From Nemopilema nomurai (Eukaryota > Cnidaria > Scyphozoa > Rhizostomeae > Rhizostomatidae): DNA of 64,000 nt. The stretch is from assembly GCA_003864495.1 (NCBI GenBank), contig ML133388.1, positions 3,212,809 through 3,276,808 on the forward strand, read 5' to 3'. Made by a program: the position numbers and the translations under genes. Below, piece after piece: positions 8,489 through 20,274 of the stretch; the stretch's first letter is position 1; each line of letters begins with the position of its first letter. Below the pieces are notes generated by a model, which did no database searches, was not told the DNA's origin, and saw only the letters and a program-made list of their open reading frames with translations.

Positions 8489-10891
8489 TGAAGACTAGAA
8501 ATCTCTGTTCCAAACAGTACAACAATCCGGTCTAATGTAAAATTGAAGATGCTGTGTGCATTCTTTATTGATGAAAAAGAGAAGCAAGGAAGGAGAAGCG
8601 AAGAAAACAGGTGTTGTGCAAAAACGACAGCTTTTCCAGTATGGGTCTTTTGAAGTAAATTATGAAGGCGTTTGCATCAAAGACATCTGGTGAGCAAGTT
8701 AAACAAGCGGTCTTCCTTCGTACAATTGAATTACCTCTTAATAGAGCGACCTTGTACAAATAGAAGTGCAAATAATGGCCATTGTTTAAGTAGATGTCAT
8801 CATAATGAACTTTTATCCCTGCAAAATGCAAGCAGATTATTAGTATAATACTTTCGTTATTCCCCATGAAGCTATAATGAAATAATTAAAGTAAGAATAG
8901 TATCTTAATGTTCGATTTGGGAAGAAGGCAGTTAGCATTGATTTTTGAAATGGGCCCTAGCGGTTGGATTTCTGTCAGAGCTTCCGAGCAGCAAGGTCTA
9001 TTATGGCTGCAGAAAGGTACAGGCCAACATAAGTAGAATGTCATCAAAGCAAAGGCTTATCTGAAAAGTTTCACAGAACTAAAAACATACAGTTACTTTG
9101 GATATGTGTTTCTTTGCATACACATGCAAATCTTAAACTTTTCTCACCTGCTATCACAGATAAAAAAAGACCACTCGGATATCAAAGAGACAGATATCTG
9201 AATCTTAGGAAAACATTTTCTTATAGTTTTTGTTTACTTAGGTAAAGCTGTAGAAATATTCTCTCTCATTAGGATTGTGAGCATTTTGGCAAATTGATGC
9301 CATGTCATAACAAAATCTTCATTAAACGGTGATAATGAGCATTATGTGTGACTTGATTGCTTTCTGTTTATGCTGCTTTGAGGTTGTTTTCTGATTTTAC
9401 GATCGCCGTTCAAACAGTGATTATTAATCAATTCTTCTTTTTCGTTCGCGATTACCAGATGACCCCTATTCAAAAGCCTTCATAATTGACTTCAAAAGAC
9501 CCATCCACAGTAAAACTGTCATCTTGTTCTGCAGCTGTTATCTTCAATTTTACATGCTTTTTAATAAATAATATCCACAGCATCTTCAATTTTACATTAG
9601 ACCGGATTGTTGTACTGTTTGGAACAGAGATTTCTAGTCTTCAATGATGGACGACTTGACAATCCACGGGCTGCCTCGAGTTTACTCTCAAAAAAGACCC
9701 ATTGCCAAGCTCTTTTAGGGCCTTGTTCTTCAGTGCTGGGTGTGGAGTCCTAATGTTAGTGATCTGGCTTTCGTTGGTGAAATTCTGGAACTACCCGTTC
9801 ACAACAACGATCGAGTACAAACGCAAAGCCTCTTTGCCTTATCCAGCCATCACAATCTGTGATACAGATCGTCGAAGTTACGAGCCATTTAAAGAAGAAA
9901 AGTTCACACGCTCGTGCTTCGCAAATGACACTAGAAACAAGAGTGAGCTTTTCACACATGGCTGTAGATTGTTCTTAGCTGGCTTTCACGAGGGTTGTGT
10001 CTACGATTCGGGGAAACCATGCAGCTTTCCAGCCCATTTCGACCCGAAAGCACATTGGAACTTCTGCTATACTTTCAATAAAAATGGATCTTTTAATCAA
10101 ACCCTGGAATATAACCAGTACGGATTCGAGGTGATGATGCTGAAGAATGAATCAGGGCTCTTAATAGAGGAAGCCGAGGAAATGCCCCCTCTTCGTCACA
10201 CCAATATGCGGCGTGGCCTGGCTTTGTATCTACATTCGCCCCATCACGCCATCGGCTTCAACTCCAGACAAATCATCAGCTTGCTGCCAGGTTTTTACAC
10301 AGAAGTTATACTTACCAAGGTGGAGACGACAAGATTGAAGGCTCCGTACTCATCCGGCTGTGCCACTGGCAACATTGCGCCAACAATATTCAGCGGCGAA
10401 TACACTGTCCACGGCTGCCTCGCCTCCTGCTTTATGCTAAAGATGTATGAAAAGTGTGGAGATGTTTTGCCAGAAGGAAGAGTCTTCATGCCACATGATA
10501 AATATCCCAAAAGACCGATACCAGGCAATCTAAACCAGTGTTTCTTAGCGGTCTATGCTGCGTCGGGAAAGCTTAAGTGCAATTGTCCACCATCGTGTTT
10601 TGAAGAGCAGTTCCAGTTCGAAGTCCGTCGAACGCCATTAAGAGTGACTTCAATGACACCCAAAATGAATAAGAACCTAGCCAAGGTATTGAACGTGTCT
10701 GAGGAAGAAATCTCCTTGGATTTCTATCGGGAGTATATTGTTCGATTAAATGTTTATTATGGGAGTTTCCTAATGGAATCGTCGGAAGAACATGCACTTT
10801 ATGACATTGAAAGCTTGCTTGGAGATGTCGGGGGGTTGATGGGGCTTTTGATTGGTGCATCTGTAATCTCATTGGTTGAGTTGCTGTGGCT
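7240..10891. repeat. Large inverted repeat containing the two channel genes
   Basis: Arms of about 1.3 kb (roughly 7240-8558 and 9573-10891) are reverse complements centred near 9066. The first ~390 bp of each coding region plus ~70 bp upstream are almost identical. A central block (copy 1 about 8101-7805, copy 2 about 10032-10330) is clearly diverged. The remaining ~560 bp are again near-identical. Homology stops abruptly in the C-terminal tail codons. Weaker islands of homology continue into the spacer. Confidence 0.9.
8489..9643. promoter_or_regulatory. Shared 5' region between the divergent channel genes
   Basis: The segment separates the two start codons and must hold the 5' flanks of both genes. 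The ~70 bp next to each ATG are mirror copies. Further in, short islands such as GCCTTCATAAT near 8651 (inverse) and 9477 remain symmetric about 9066 while the rest has drifted. A direct repeat of ATCTTCAATTTTACAT lies at about 9540 and 9582. No TATA box or factor site is assigned. Confidence 0.5.
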
Positions 10892-10952
10892 TGCTATTTC
10901 CTCGATCTCAAAGAAATTTCAGAGAAATGTTGGGGTGATGCATAGCAGTTAG
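9644..10952 (+). pseudogene. DEG/ENaC (ASIC-like) channel copy 2, +1 frameshift at codon 25
   Basis: This is the paralogue of the minus-strand channel. From ATG 9644 it matches copy 1 for 24 codons, then a single extra A at 9717 turns TTT TGG into TTT TAG (stop at 9716-9718) and shifts the rest to the +1 frame. That frame is open from about 9702 to the TAA-type stop ending near 10952, over 410 codons with no further break. It keeps TM1, YPAITICD, the Cys-rich ectodomain, LLGDVGGLMGLLIGAS and TM2. The tail after TM2 differs from copy 1. Extracellular residues corresponding to 130-226 of copy 1 carry most of the substitutions. It could be a very young pseudogene, a gene using +1 frameshifting or an unseen alternative 5' exon, or an assembly error. 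A candidate AATAAA lies at 11206. Confidence 0.85.
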
Positions 10953-12976
10953 GAATGAATTGCGTCATGTACGACCAGACAATTTTACGAGAATTTCTTT
11001 TGTCTCGTGGTATCTATAACATGTGTAGACCGATATTCACTTTGTCTAATGAGGTTGTAAATAACATTGATCAGCATTAACCTCTTTCTTTTCTTTAAGA
11101 TAATAAGCACTTTTATGTTCTTCTTTGAAGCGGGATGAGATGGCTCAACGTCTATTTAGTAAAATGATATCTAAACAGTTGCTTGAAGAATTAAACTTAT
11201 GTTTTAATAAATGATGGAGTGATCTTGATCTTCAGACATTGTTGCTTACTTTTTGCTTGCTTCCAAAGAAGTTTGCTTATGTAGGTATAAAATGATGAAT
11301 GGGGTTTTCTTATGTAAGTTCTTTTTGTTCGTGCAATGTTTTTAAGGAACTTGTAAAACATTTGGCTTTAGTTTACCATGATGGACCCCCTTTAGGTTAC
11401 TCACTTACTACTTCGGTGCTATCTACTACTTCGGTGCTATTTTCTGTTGACTTCTGTGTCAATTCGACATTCCACTTGCTCTTTTCATTTCAATTTGTTG
11501 TTGAGAGATCTTCTTCGAGAACCTCTACCTTTCTCCTCTATCTATTAGACAATTCATTTCCATTAGAAAATATTTGCAGATATACAGAGAAAGTCTCCTT
11601 TGAATCGCTGACCAACTAAATGATCTTCTTCAGCAATCGCTAGCTACAAACATTTCTTGACTTTTACAACAAGATTCGTAACAAAAGTGAAAAACAGGCT
11701 CTTGCACACGTAGATAACAATACCAGTCACCTCTGACATGAACATTTTATACAGGTAGAGCCTGCCATTTAAGAATTCTACTGTCTTATACTAAATGCTA
11801 CTTTATAGATTAGAGCAACTTTGCCATCTTAAATCTGTGATTAAGTGTTCAATTACAATGTTTTTGCCAGTAAATAATTTAACGGGAAAGTTACTCTTCA
11901 GTTAAGCTCATTGAAGCTATAATAAATTGATATTTACAATGAATTTTTGTATTATACATTTTACGTTACTAAGCGTGTTTTTACAATTCAAATTCGAAGG
12001 TCGATGTTCGATGTGCGAATGAATATAAGCCTTAACACCAACAAATGAAACTTAAATCCCAGCAAACTTAAGTATGAAAAACTAAACTAAACAATGAGTA
12101 AAAATGATGTATCAAATGAATTTGTTATGTAACTCAACACAACATACTTCTTAGGAAGAATGGCTCAGTGGCAAAAAGCACGTTGGTCCTTACCTGTGCT
12201 AAATGTGTTACTCTTGTTAAGGTGCCTAATGAGCCCCCCCCCTCCCCCTGCTTATTAATTTCTGACTTTTTTATTCCAATCTCTCTTCCTCTTAACAGGA
12301 ACTTCCTCTTTTTTAATTCTTCACCCATCGCCATGACCCTCTGATTTATTGGATTTTCCTCCGATTCCCGACCCCTTCCTGCTTATTCCGACCTCCATCC
12401 TTTATTAGGCATCTAAGAGTACATAGTTGGCGACATTGATACTGTGGTACTGAAAACTAATTTGTTTTATTTCTGTCGGCTCACATGTAGAAAAATAGTT
12501 GGTCTAAGCACCGTTGAGAAACGGTTAACAAAATCTTGGCTGTTTGTTTTTCTCATGTTACCTTACTTAGATATGAAAGCGATTATGAAGAATCGTGCCA
12601 CAAATGACTGAGTTTCTTTTGTGACCATTTAAATGTAAAGCTTTCATATGGCTATGTAATTTAAACTTTCTAGAGCTATGAGTAAAATGAGTAAAACCTA
12701 AGTGATAAGAGAAGTTTCATGGTAAGTTGACGTATATAGTATTCATTGTTGGAGGCTAAAATCTTTCTTGTTAATTCATATTTGCTTTGCAAGTAATTTT
12801 AGTAAAACCTTTGCTGGAATGTAATGCAAATATGACGTAAATGTAAACAGAAATTGTTAATGACTATGACATTATGTAAGAAAAAATAAGGATACATGTT
12901 CATTATAATTGGCCTCGGCACCCATCCTTGTGAAACAACACTTCCTTACTACAATTTGACAAGAAGCAGAAGAAAC
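10953..12976. other. Non-coding stretch between channel copy 2 and claudin-like gene A
   Basis: No gene is supported. Near 11410-11440 the phrase CTACTTCGGTGCTAT is duplicated in tandem. A C-rich run lies at about 12233-12250. The longest open frame (11299-11619) is low-complexity and looks like chance. Confidence 0.5.
11206..11211 (+). terminator. Candidate polyadenylation signal of channel copy 2
   Basis: AATAAA lies about 255 bp after the stop codon of copy 2. Position and strand are suitable, but this hexamer is common in AT-rich DNA. Confidence 0.35.
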
Positions 12977-14972
12977 TCAGACTTGACGAGGTGTGCCCCC
13001 GGGGTCGCTCTCCATTGACGCGTATTCCCTTGGGGTCCTGGATTTCTTGGCTCTTTTCGTTCTTGTAAAGTGTACGATGCTTTGCAAATCACCGACTGTG
13101 ATACAGATCGCACCAACCACTGCGATGATCCAAGACCAGTCCATTTGCCAACCTGCTGTCACTATAAATCTATGTAAATAGATTATTACTGCTGCTGTGC
13201 CAAATATAGCTGTGGATTGAAGTGAGTATTGGTATGAGAACACAGAAAAGATTCAACCGCAAATAGACATCGTCGTGTCAAAGGTCAAATTTGTGTTAAA
13301 AGTCAATTTCTCGTCAAAGGTCAACTTCTCGTCAAAGGTCATGCATGATTGCACCGAGGGTAACCGATGCATTAGATAACTTCATAAAGAAAAGATCTAA
13401 TGCAAGGATGATTTTAGATACAGTGCCTAGAGCTTTGAGTGTCACATACCACAGGTTAAATGCAAAAATTTAATTGACTGCGGGAAGACCTAGAGCAAAA
13501 TATTAGGTCGACAAAAGTTGTAATTAGTTACCGAGTAAATGTTAAGAAAGATGAGGTAGCTCTCGAAAGAGTCAATCTATTAACTTTTGTGACCGAAGGT
13601 CTTGTGTGATATGTTGTTATGTAGGACTGGTGTCACAATAAAGGGCTAGGAGCACTTCGAAAATTGAGCTGAAGTATAACGCTAGTTCGAAACTACACAT
13701 ACTTTAGATCGTGTTTAACAGCAGTCAATAAGAGTGGGCATTCATTTGTTTACTTGAAGCGTGCCTTGTGTCGAACTAATACAGGTCTTACGTCATATCA
13801 TAAAACAGTGTTCTAGTGATAAACAACAAGTGATGCTTTGCTAGCAAGTTGAATAGCCCTTGGCAAACATTTCGAATACTTCAAAAGTTGTTTATGCCTT
13901 GCTGCAGGTATTCAAGCTGCATCTGTGCATCACAAGTAGCCTTTGGTATCAACAATGCATTTGATGCTCAAAGGAGTTTCACAGTTTTGTATTACCTGAA
14001 CACGATTCGATCGTGATTAGAAACGGCTTGAGCGCGGTCTTTAGACAGTAAATAAATCCACTTATAAGAATATTGCTGAACTCGAACACCGTAGACAGCA
14101 GAATAAGGGCCTGTACCCCACTCAAGAGATCTGCAAGGAAAGAGTGACTTAGCTTAAACTTTAAAATATTTTATAGATGACTGTTGGAAATACCATCAGC
14201 TAGCCAAATCTTTCTTCCTCTATGAATCCTCTTTCAAAAGAAGTGCCGAGTCACGTATACATAAAAGTGACAAAGATAAGGGGAGTTTTATCTGATAGCA
14301 AATTAGTTGTTTGTACAACAAACATAGAATTGCCTATTCGTCTTTATTTCCACTAACACAAAAATAAACTAAACCTTTCCACCTTATTCTTGTTGCGGCC
14401 TTTTCTGATATTTCGATTTCAACTGCTTTTTAAATCTGCTTAGAGCCTCTTAAATTTTCTCTCCAGACAGACAATTGTTGTTTTCCTGTACAAATCTATG
14501 AATTAAGTTATCTAATATATCTACCATAATTTAGTTTCATACCTTTCAATTCAACAATGATCAAAAAATTGTAGACCTTTTCTGTCTTTATGTAACATGT
14601 TGCTTCTCTATATTTTTCTCCATGCCCTAAACTTCATGGTTATTTATCTCAAGCTCTTCCATGTAAAGAAATATTTCTATTACGAAGTGCCTGATAATCT
14701 TTACATTAAAAGTAGGGAAATCTATTATATTCTGGCATAAAATACGAGCATGTTTATATAAAGTAGCAGAAACACATACCCTGTTCCCTTTTTGTCAAAT
14801 AACACGTTTGATCTTTCTTCATAATGGCACAATCATCCCAAACCCCTTCGTGAACATTCTTTCCGTCTATTTCTTTCTTTCGCCAGTGGTCTGTCGCTGC
14901 AGCAAAAAGCAATATAAGCATCCCTGTTATTGAGAAAAGCTTAGATGAAACACCGTTAAAGTTCACCTGCAT
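12977..14972 (-). CDS. Claudin-like four-TM protein, gene A
   Basis: Three minus-strand exons, 14972-14780, 14130-13996 and 13209-12977, join through GT-AG introns that are both in phase 1. They give about 186 residues. Exon 1 has TM1 and the claudin first-loop signature: W30, then GVW at 43-45 and Cys 48 and Cys 57. Exon 2 carries TM2 (around VQALILLSTVFEFSNILI). Exon 3 carries TM3, a short second loop with WQMDWSW, TM4 (IIAVVGAICITVGDL) and a basic Ser/Arg cytoplasmic tail ending PRQV, which is not a canonical PDZ ligand. Claudin-superfamily proteins (claudins, PMP22/EMP, CACNG) form junctions or modulate channels at the plasma membrane. Which subgroup this belongs to cannot be said. The start ATG at 14972 was preferred to an upstream in-frame codon because TM1 then lies about 15 residues from the N-terminus. 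A (TCAAAGGTCAA)-type short tandem lies in intron 2 at about 13275-13340. Confidence 0.85.
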
Positions 14973-15789
14973 GGCGCTGAATCCAGGCAAACTACATTGA
15001 GCGCTCAGCACCAAATGTCTTATAAACAATGCACCAAATTATACAGCTCGGAATTCGTACGTCTTGTGGACTTGCAATACCTGTCAGGTAATCTTCGGCT
15101 GAAGTTGGCAGCATGTTTAATCGGAAGATGTCGTTACAAATAAGCTTAATCAAAACAAAGACAGTTTTTTTGTTCAAGATGGTTTCTTCTTAAGGATGTG
15201 AAATTATCTCATTCATAAACATTTCTTACAAATGCTGTATTGGTATATGCTGGAAAAAGAATATTATTATTGCACCAACACCTGCCATGGTGTTGGAAGT
15301 TTGCTCATAAATGTCTGGCAATAGAATATTTTAGCAGCATGGTTTTTTTTAGTTTTGCCCAATTATGCAATGTCCAGAGTGAGTTCTGATCATCTAGGGA
15401 TACACACCTTTAAGTGGAGTATACAAGTTAGCGATACAAGTACACGTTCTAGATAATATGGTATTAGCATAACACTTTATAGGATTACACAAAGTTTGTT
15501 AGTTTATGATATTGATCCAATTGTGTAATAAAATTTGACCTATATCGAACAGCAAAGGTGTGATAAGACCAGGAAAACTCTGAAACGATAAAGGCTGACC
15601 GTGATAAAATCTTTGAATTAATAAGAAGATTTTTACGCTCTCGTGTCAGTGCTTTTAACCTGAACAACAGTCCTTAGCAGGCATATAAACTACTAGCACG
15701 TACTGACCTACTTAGTTTTAACCATTCAATCGATGTTTAGTATTTAAAGTAAGGTGCAGGGTTACAAAAGTATCCTCAGTTTTGTATGT

Positions 15790-15985
15790 AAGGCATCAGG
15801 AAGCTAAGGCGTTAAGCAGTTGAGGGTTAAAAAATTATGAAGCCAAGGCGTTAAGAAATAAAATCGTTAGTTAGTAAAGGCGTTAAGAAGTTAAGGTGTT
15901 AAGAAGTTAAAACATTAAGGAGTTTAGGCATTAAGAAAAAAAAGTTGATTATTAATGTCGTCAAAAAGTTAAATCGTTAATACGT
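15790..15985. repeat. Degenerate GCGTTAAG/AAGTTAA tandem repeat
   Basis: About ten imperfect copies of a 10-21 bp motif around AAGGCGTTAAGAAGTTA follow one another with drift and indels. Confidence 0.7.
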
Positions 15986-18231
15986 AAAGGCAAAGGTGAA
16001 GTCGTCTTCAATTTTGACTATCAAAGAAATGACTCTACGATATATATTAAAGTCTATGGCCAAGCTTAAAGTAGCAACAAAAAGCCACTCCATTTGTATA
16101 CCGCGAAGACGTACAGCTCTTCCTGCACGGAAGCAGGTACTTAATTGCAAAAAGTGATCTTAATTCCACATGACCTTATGTACCATTATACATTCGGTCG
16201 TGCTAATGAAGGAAATTGAAACAATCTACTTTGTAGTTGCCTAAAATACTGTAACCTTAAGAACTGAATGATGTGAAATGATTTGTATGCTACGAAACTA
16301 CCATTCATGTTGAAACAAAGGTGCCTTCTAGGCTATGCTTTTTTGCCGATGATTTTCAGCATGCAAAATCATTTCTCAAATTTGTTCCACTCAGGCAGAA
16401 TGCATTCTATAATGATGTTACGTCGCTTATTTCCCTTGCAACGCTTTGACGGGCAAATTTTCTACCAATGACTTTTCGATCGCTAATGCACGACTTCTGT
16501 TTACCTACAATAATTTCGTGTTTTCTCTATACTATAGATATCTCAACTTATCTTTCCGAAGCATTTTTTAACCTATGTAATCTATGCCAGAGGAAAAATT
16601 TCAGCTCTTCATCGTGTTTGTAACCATTGTCGCTTTGAGTTAACTGTCCACCAGGACACAGCTAAAGTTAAACTCTTTGTGCCAACCTTGTCAAATACTT
16701 GCACGTTCTTTCAAAGTGATGTCCAAAATTTTTGACAGCGATTCACAATTTCCCATAGAAATTGAAGGCTGTCAGTAGACGAGGAAAAATAAAGGTGGAA
16801 TCGTGAAGAGTTGCATAAATGATGATGAGGGATGTCTTTATGTTCAAATAAATTTTTATGTTATTTTGTCATGCGAATGCAGGTGTTAGTTTCTTAGTTT
16901 CTCTTGAGCTTAGCAAAGTCACGAAATATTCTATTTTAAACGAGAACCAGGTTCTGTATTTAAAGTAATAATGTAAATGCAAGAATATGCTTTATCGATT
17001 TTCGTTCGTCCAAGCAATGTAGGGCAGTTTACGGATTACTTAGTATTTTATTTTCTTGTGTTTTCTTTGAAATACTTTCTTCTAGGTGCCGTTTTACTGA
17101 ACAAGCTATACCTTATAAAAATTCTCCTTTCCTTTATTCCAGGAAACCAAAAATATTGCTCTGGTTTTTTAAATTGGTTTAGAAATCTTTACCTTTGTTT
17201 TTATTGCGCCGACGAGGATCTGTCTGCCGAGGTAAAATGCATTTTCGCTTAAAAGTCTTAAGCAACTTTAATTATTTAGACTTTCATTCTGGTAGAATCA
17301 AAGACTTGATTATTTGGTCCTCTTCAATGGCTTTTATTTCTTTTTCAAGCTCTTTATGACTCAACCTCCCGCGTAAGAATCTATTGTTCACGTTTTTCCA
17401 AGAGCTTTCAAATTACATTTCGAATTCCCGGCTATTACGAACTATCAGTGAACGTCCTTACCTTCGTATTTTGATTTTTCCATCAAAATATAGCATTCGT
17501 CTCTCTGCTTTTGTACTACGCATAGTCTTCGTGTTTAATCTACAAACGCTATAAATTTTACTACTTTTTTCTTGCCTAATGGCATGAAAATTGTCATCAG
17601 TGTATTTTTAAAACAATATGGATTCTCTAAAAGATTTTGCTTTTTAGCTGAAACAAGTTTTATTTGGGCACTTCGTATTTACAAGTTTGAGGTTGCTTCT
17701 CTCAATTTGTTCCTTTCCGTGCTGTTTTTGAACTGTGTTCCAGAGACTCATCATCTTACATTGTTATTCACTTTCAATTGCCTTGTTTGATTGTTATTTT
17801 CAAAAGTTTTGACATGCTTGCACAAATCGATGATCAGAGTTAATGAATGCGTATTGCGATCTGCTATGATATTATTCAATGCCTTGTTTGATTTTGGACC
17901 ATTGATTCTTTCATGGGAATTAGAAACATCCCAATATGAGTAACAAACAATACCTGCCCAGAGTACTTCAAGCCTCTATACCTGCCTGGACGATCATTTT
18001 CCATTAAACGCCTCGGTTAAAGCAGAGGCAATCGCTTTCCCATAAAAATTTGGAAAATACTTTAAACACCATAACTTCAGAAATATCATATAAGTCAAGA
18101 TACAAAAATTCAGCGAAAGAAACAGTTTGGATTGGCCCGATATGTGAGAAAGGCCTTTTTGAATGCTGAGATGATATCTGGTGGTTTCAGAGATTTTAGA
18201 AGATATTATTGTTTCTGGTCAGCAACCTAGC

Positions 18232-18317
18232 TACCCTGGGTACCAGAGTCACTATATGTAAAACAATAGACTCCATCTAATTTATTTTATATATAGCGAT
18301 TCTGCTACCAAGGGTAT
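18232..18317. mobile_element. 86-bp MITE with perfect 8-bp target duplication
   Basis: The left end TACCCTGGGTACCAGAGTC and the inverse of the right end (TACCCTTGGTAGCAGAATC) form terminal inverted repeats of about 32 bp with around 27 matches, leaving only a short AT-rich loop. The element is flanked by identical octamers AACCTAGC at 18224-18231 and 18318-18325. An 8-bp duplication is typical of hAT transposition, so this is called a hAT-type MITE. It is too short to encode anything and would fold into a hairpin. Confidence 0.85.
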
Positions 18318-20068
18318 AACCTAGCGTACCCATAATGGCTTTGCGGAAGGTAATTAGAACTTTGTTGTAACGTTTTCTGACAGTAAGATCATAGGTGATG
18401 TTTTGAACGAACAATTGCCAAAAGCGCGAAATCGCCAGTACCTTGATTCGGAATAATTTCTATATGATCCAGAAAATGCCTATTCAGAACTCGATGCAAA
18501 TATTGTTAATCTCAAGGCTAGAAAAATTATTCAACCTAGAGTACCTCAATAATTTTCACTTTAGGATCGTGAAGAATATATGGTTTACGTTAAACAACAT
18601 TTTTGCCATGAAAATTATCAATGTATTTTTTATAAATTGGCGTTAAAATACTTCCTTCAAGATAAAACAAACGGAAAACATGCTTTACCAGGACCGGCAA
18701 AATCGGGAGGGGGGGAGGGGGCATTCCCTAACCCTTCAGCCTCGCGTAATATCATTTATTGTTTTTGTTGTATTTTATTTCTTACCATTAAACTGTATGC
18801 TATTAATGCGTCTGGGAATAAAATTTGCTTCTTTTAATAAATATTTTCAAGCCTCCCACTATGGCGTGACATAACATACGTTGTCCTCGCTTCGCAAATC
18901 ACAAATCTAGCCACCATTTCCACGATCGCCATTGAATAGAATTACTTAACTCGCTGAATAATTAACGACCTATCCCTTCCCACGTTAAGGGCGTTGTCCT
19001 AAATACAGCTATTGCTTTGGCTAGCATCTGGCGAACCCGTTCATCAGTTAATTGCAATTTTGATAATTTTTGCACCTCTAGCCAAGGTTTAAATCGTTAG
19101 TTATTGGTGGAGAGCAGGTTTTATTCTTCTATAGACACAGGTATCGCCGCCATGGTTTAAGGCAATAGTCTGGCTAACTATAAACAAAGAAAATTTATTG
19201 TCTCACTTGTGCTTTAGAAGAGTAGACATTTCCAAAAGCTTTACAAACAGACTTCTCTAATCAGTTTTTGCATCGGTTGAAATTTACGCAGAAATCTATG
19301 CCTTCTTTGATAGTGCAATTATTTAAGGATTCTTACATAAAAGAACACGCGGCCTATCTTGAAACAGTTCTGTCCATACAATAGCGCTTAACTATGCTAT
19401 GTCTACCGGTTTCCCCCGAGCGAGACCGGAATCTGCAAACGAATCGGCTCGGTTACAGCGGATGACTTTGCATAAAGGGAGCATGCGTCGAATTTGATGC
19501 AAATATTGAATTGAATTGATACAGCGAGCTAACTGACCAGCGGCTGTCCAATGTTATAAACAGACCCTGTGCACTTCCAACCTTCCTTCGTTTTATAAGC
19601 ATTCGCTAATTTAGCTGCTGTCAAGCACGAATAACAAGAATATGTCGAAAAAGCTTACTCTTCGACACCATTTACATATAACAGGTTTTTACCAACACCT
19701 TAAAAGCCATTTATTATTATAGTTTCTAAAGAAATATTAAGCGTCACAGTTATTTGTGAGCAGAATTTGAAAATTAAATGTATTTAAAAAATTTATTATC
19801 GAAAACTAACGCTTAAATATCTATAGGCGTGAAGGGTCACATGGAAACATAGCAGAAGACTTAACTCAAGATTACTGAACAGTGAATTCGACATATTATG
19901 ACCTTCGTAGCCTTCTTGGTATATAAGCTGCAAACATTATTTAGTCACCAGGCAAAGCTTTAGACATGGGTGCACTTTGTCAAACATTGCTTCGCAACGC
20001 TCTTTAGAGTTACAGTTCGCCGTGAAGGGTTTGTTTAGAAAGCCGAAAATCCCTTCAGCGTTTCAGTG

Positions 20069-20274
20069 TCAGAGGATTAATCTCGAGCTCCTAGCATTGT
20101 GCAATTGTGTCGGGGTCCTTTCGATGAGGTCATCCAATAAATTGCAAACGTAGACAGTATACATTAACGAACAGAAAAAGTATAACCAATGAATATCTAG
20201 CCCTCCTGCAGACTCTGGAGAGTTCCTATGTGTGTAGTATAGACTCAACAACAAGGTGAAAAAGCTTGTCCAGC
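20069..20274 (-). CDS. Claudin-like terminal exon, alternative to or relic beside gene B
   Basis: After a CACCTCATCAAATGCAAG acceptor a 67-residue frame runs to TGA at 20069. It has the layout of a claudin last exon: TM3-like WTSFFTLLLSLYYT, a short loop (HRNSPESAGGLDIHW), TM4-like LYFFCSLMYTVYVCNLL and a polar tail rich in Arg and Ser. It begins with two bases of a split codon, so it can splice in frame to exon 2 of gene B, which ends in phase 1 at 22112. No exon 1 or exon 2 of its own was found between it and gene B. It may be an alternative last exon of gene B or the remnant of a tandem duplicate. Confidence 0.5.

Larger units (their letters stand above)
14973..20068. other. Five-kb non-coding stretch
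   Basis: No gene is supported. It holds the 5' flank of claudin-like gene A, a degenerate TTAAG-rich tandem at 15790-15985, a T-rich tract at about 16.2-17.8 kb with only Phe/Leu-rich chance frames, and an 86-bp MITE at 18232. A G-rich run lies at about 18706-18722. Confidence 0.5.

Noticed and set aside
9702..9731. Start of channel copy 2 at TTG 9702
   Set aside because: Alignment with copy 1 shows the true start is ATG 9644. The later frame opens only because of the inserted base.
11299..11619. 106-codon plus-strand frame
   Set aside because: Low-complexity, with an internal tandem duplication (TTSVLSTTSVL), no splice or family support, and in the 3' flank of the channel gene.
16977..17790. 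Hydrophobic plus-strand frames resembling membrane segments
   Set aside because: They come from a T-rich tract in which Phe and Leu codons arise by composition. The frames are unconnected and lack charged loops or motifs.
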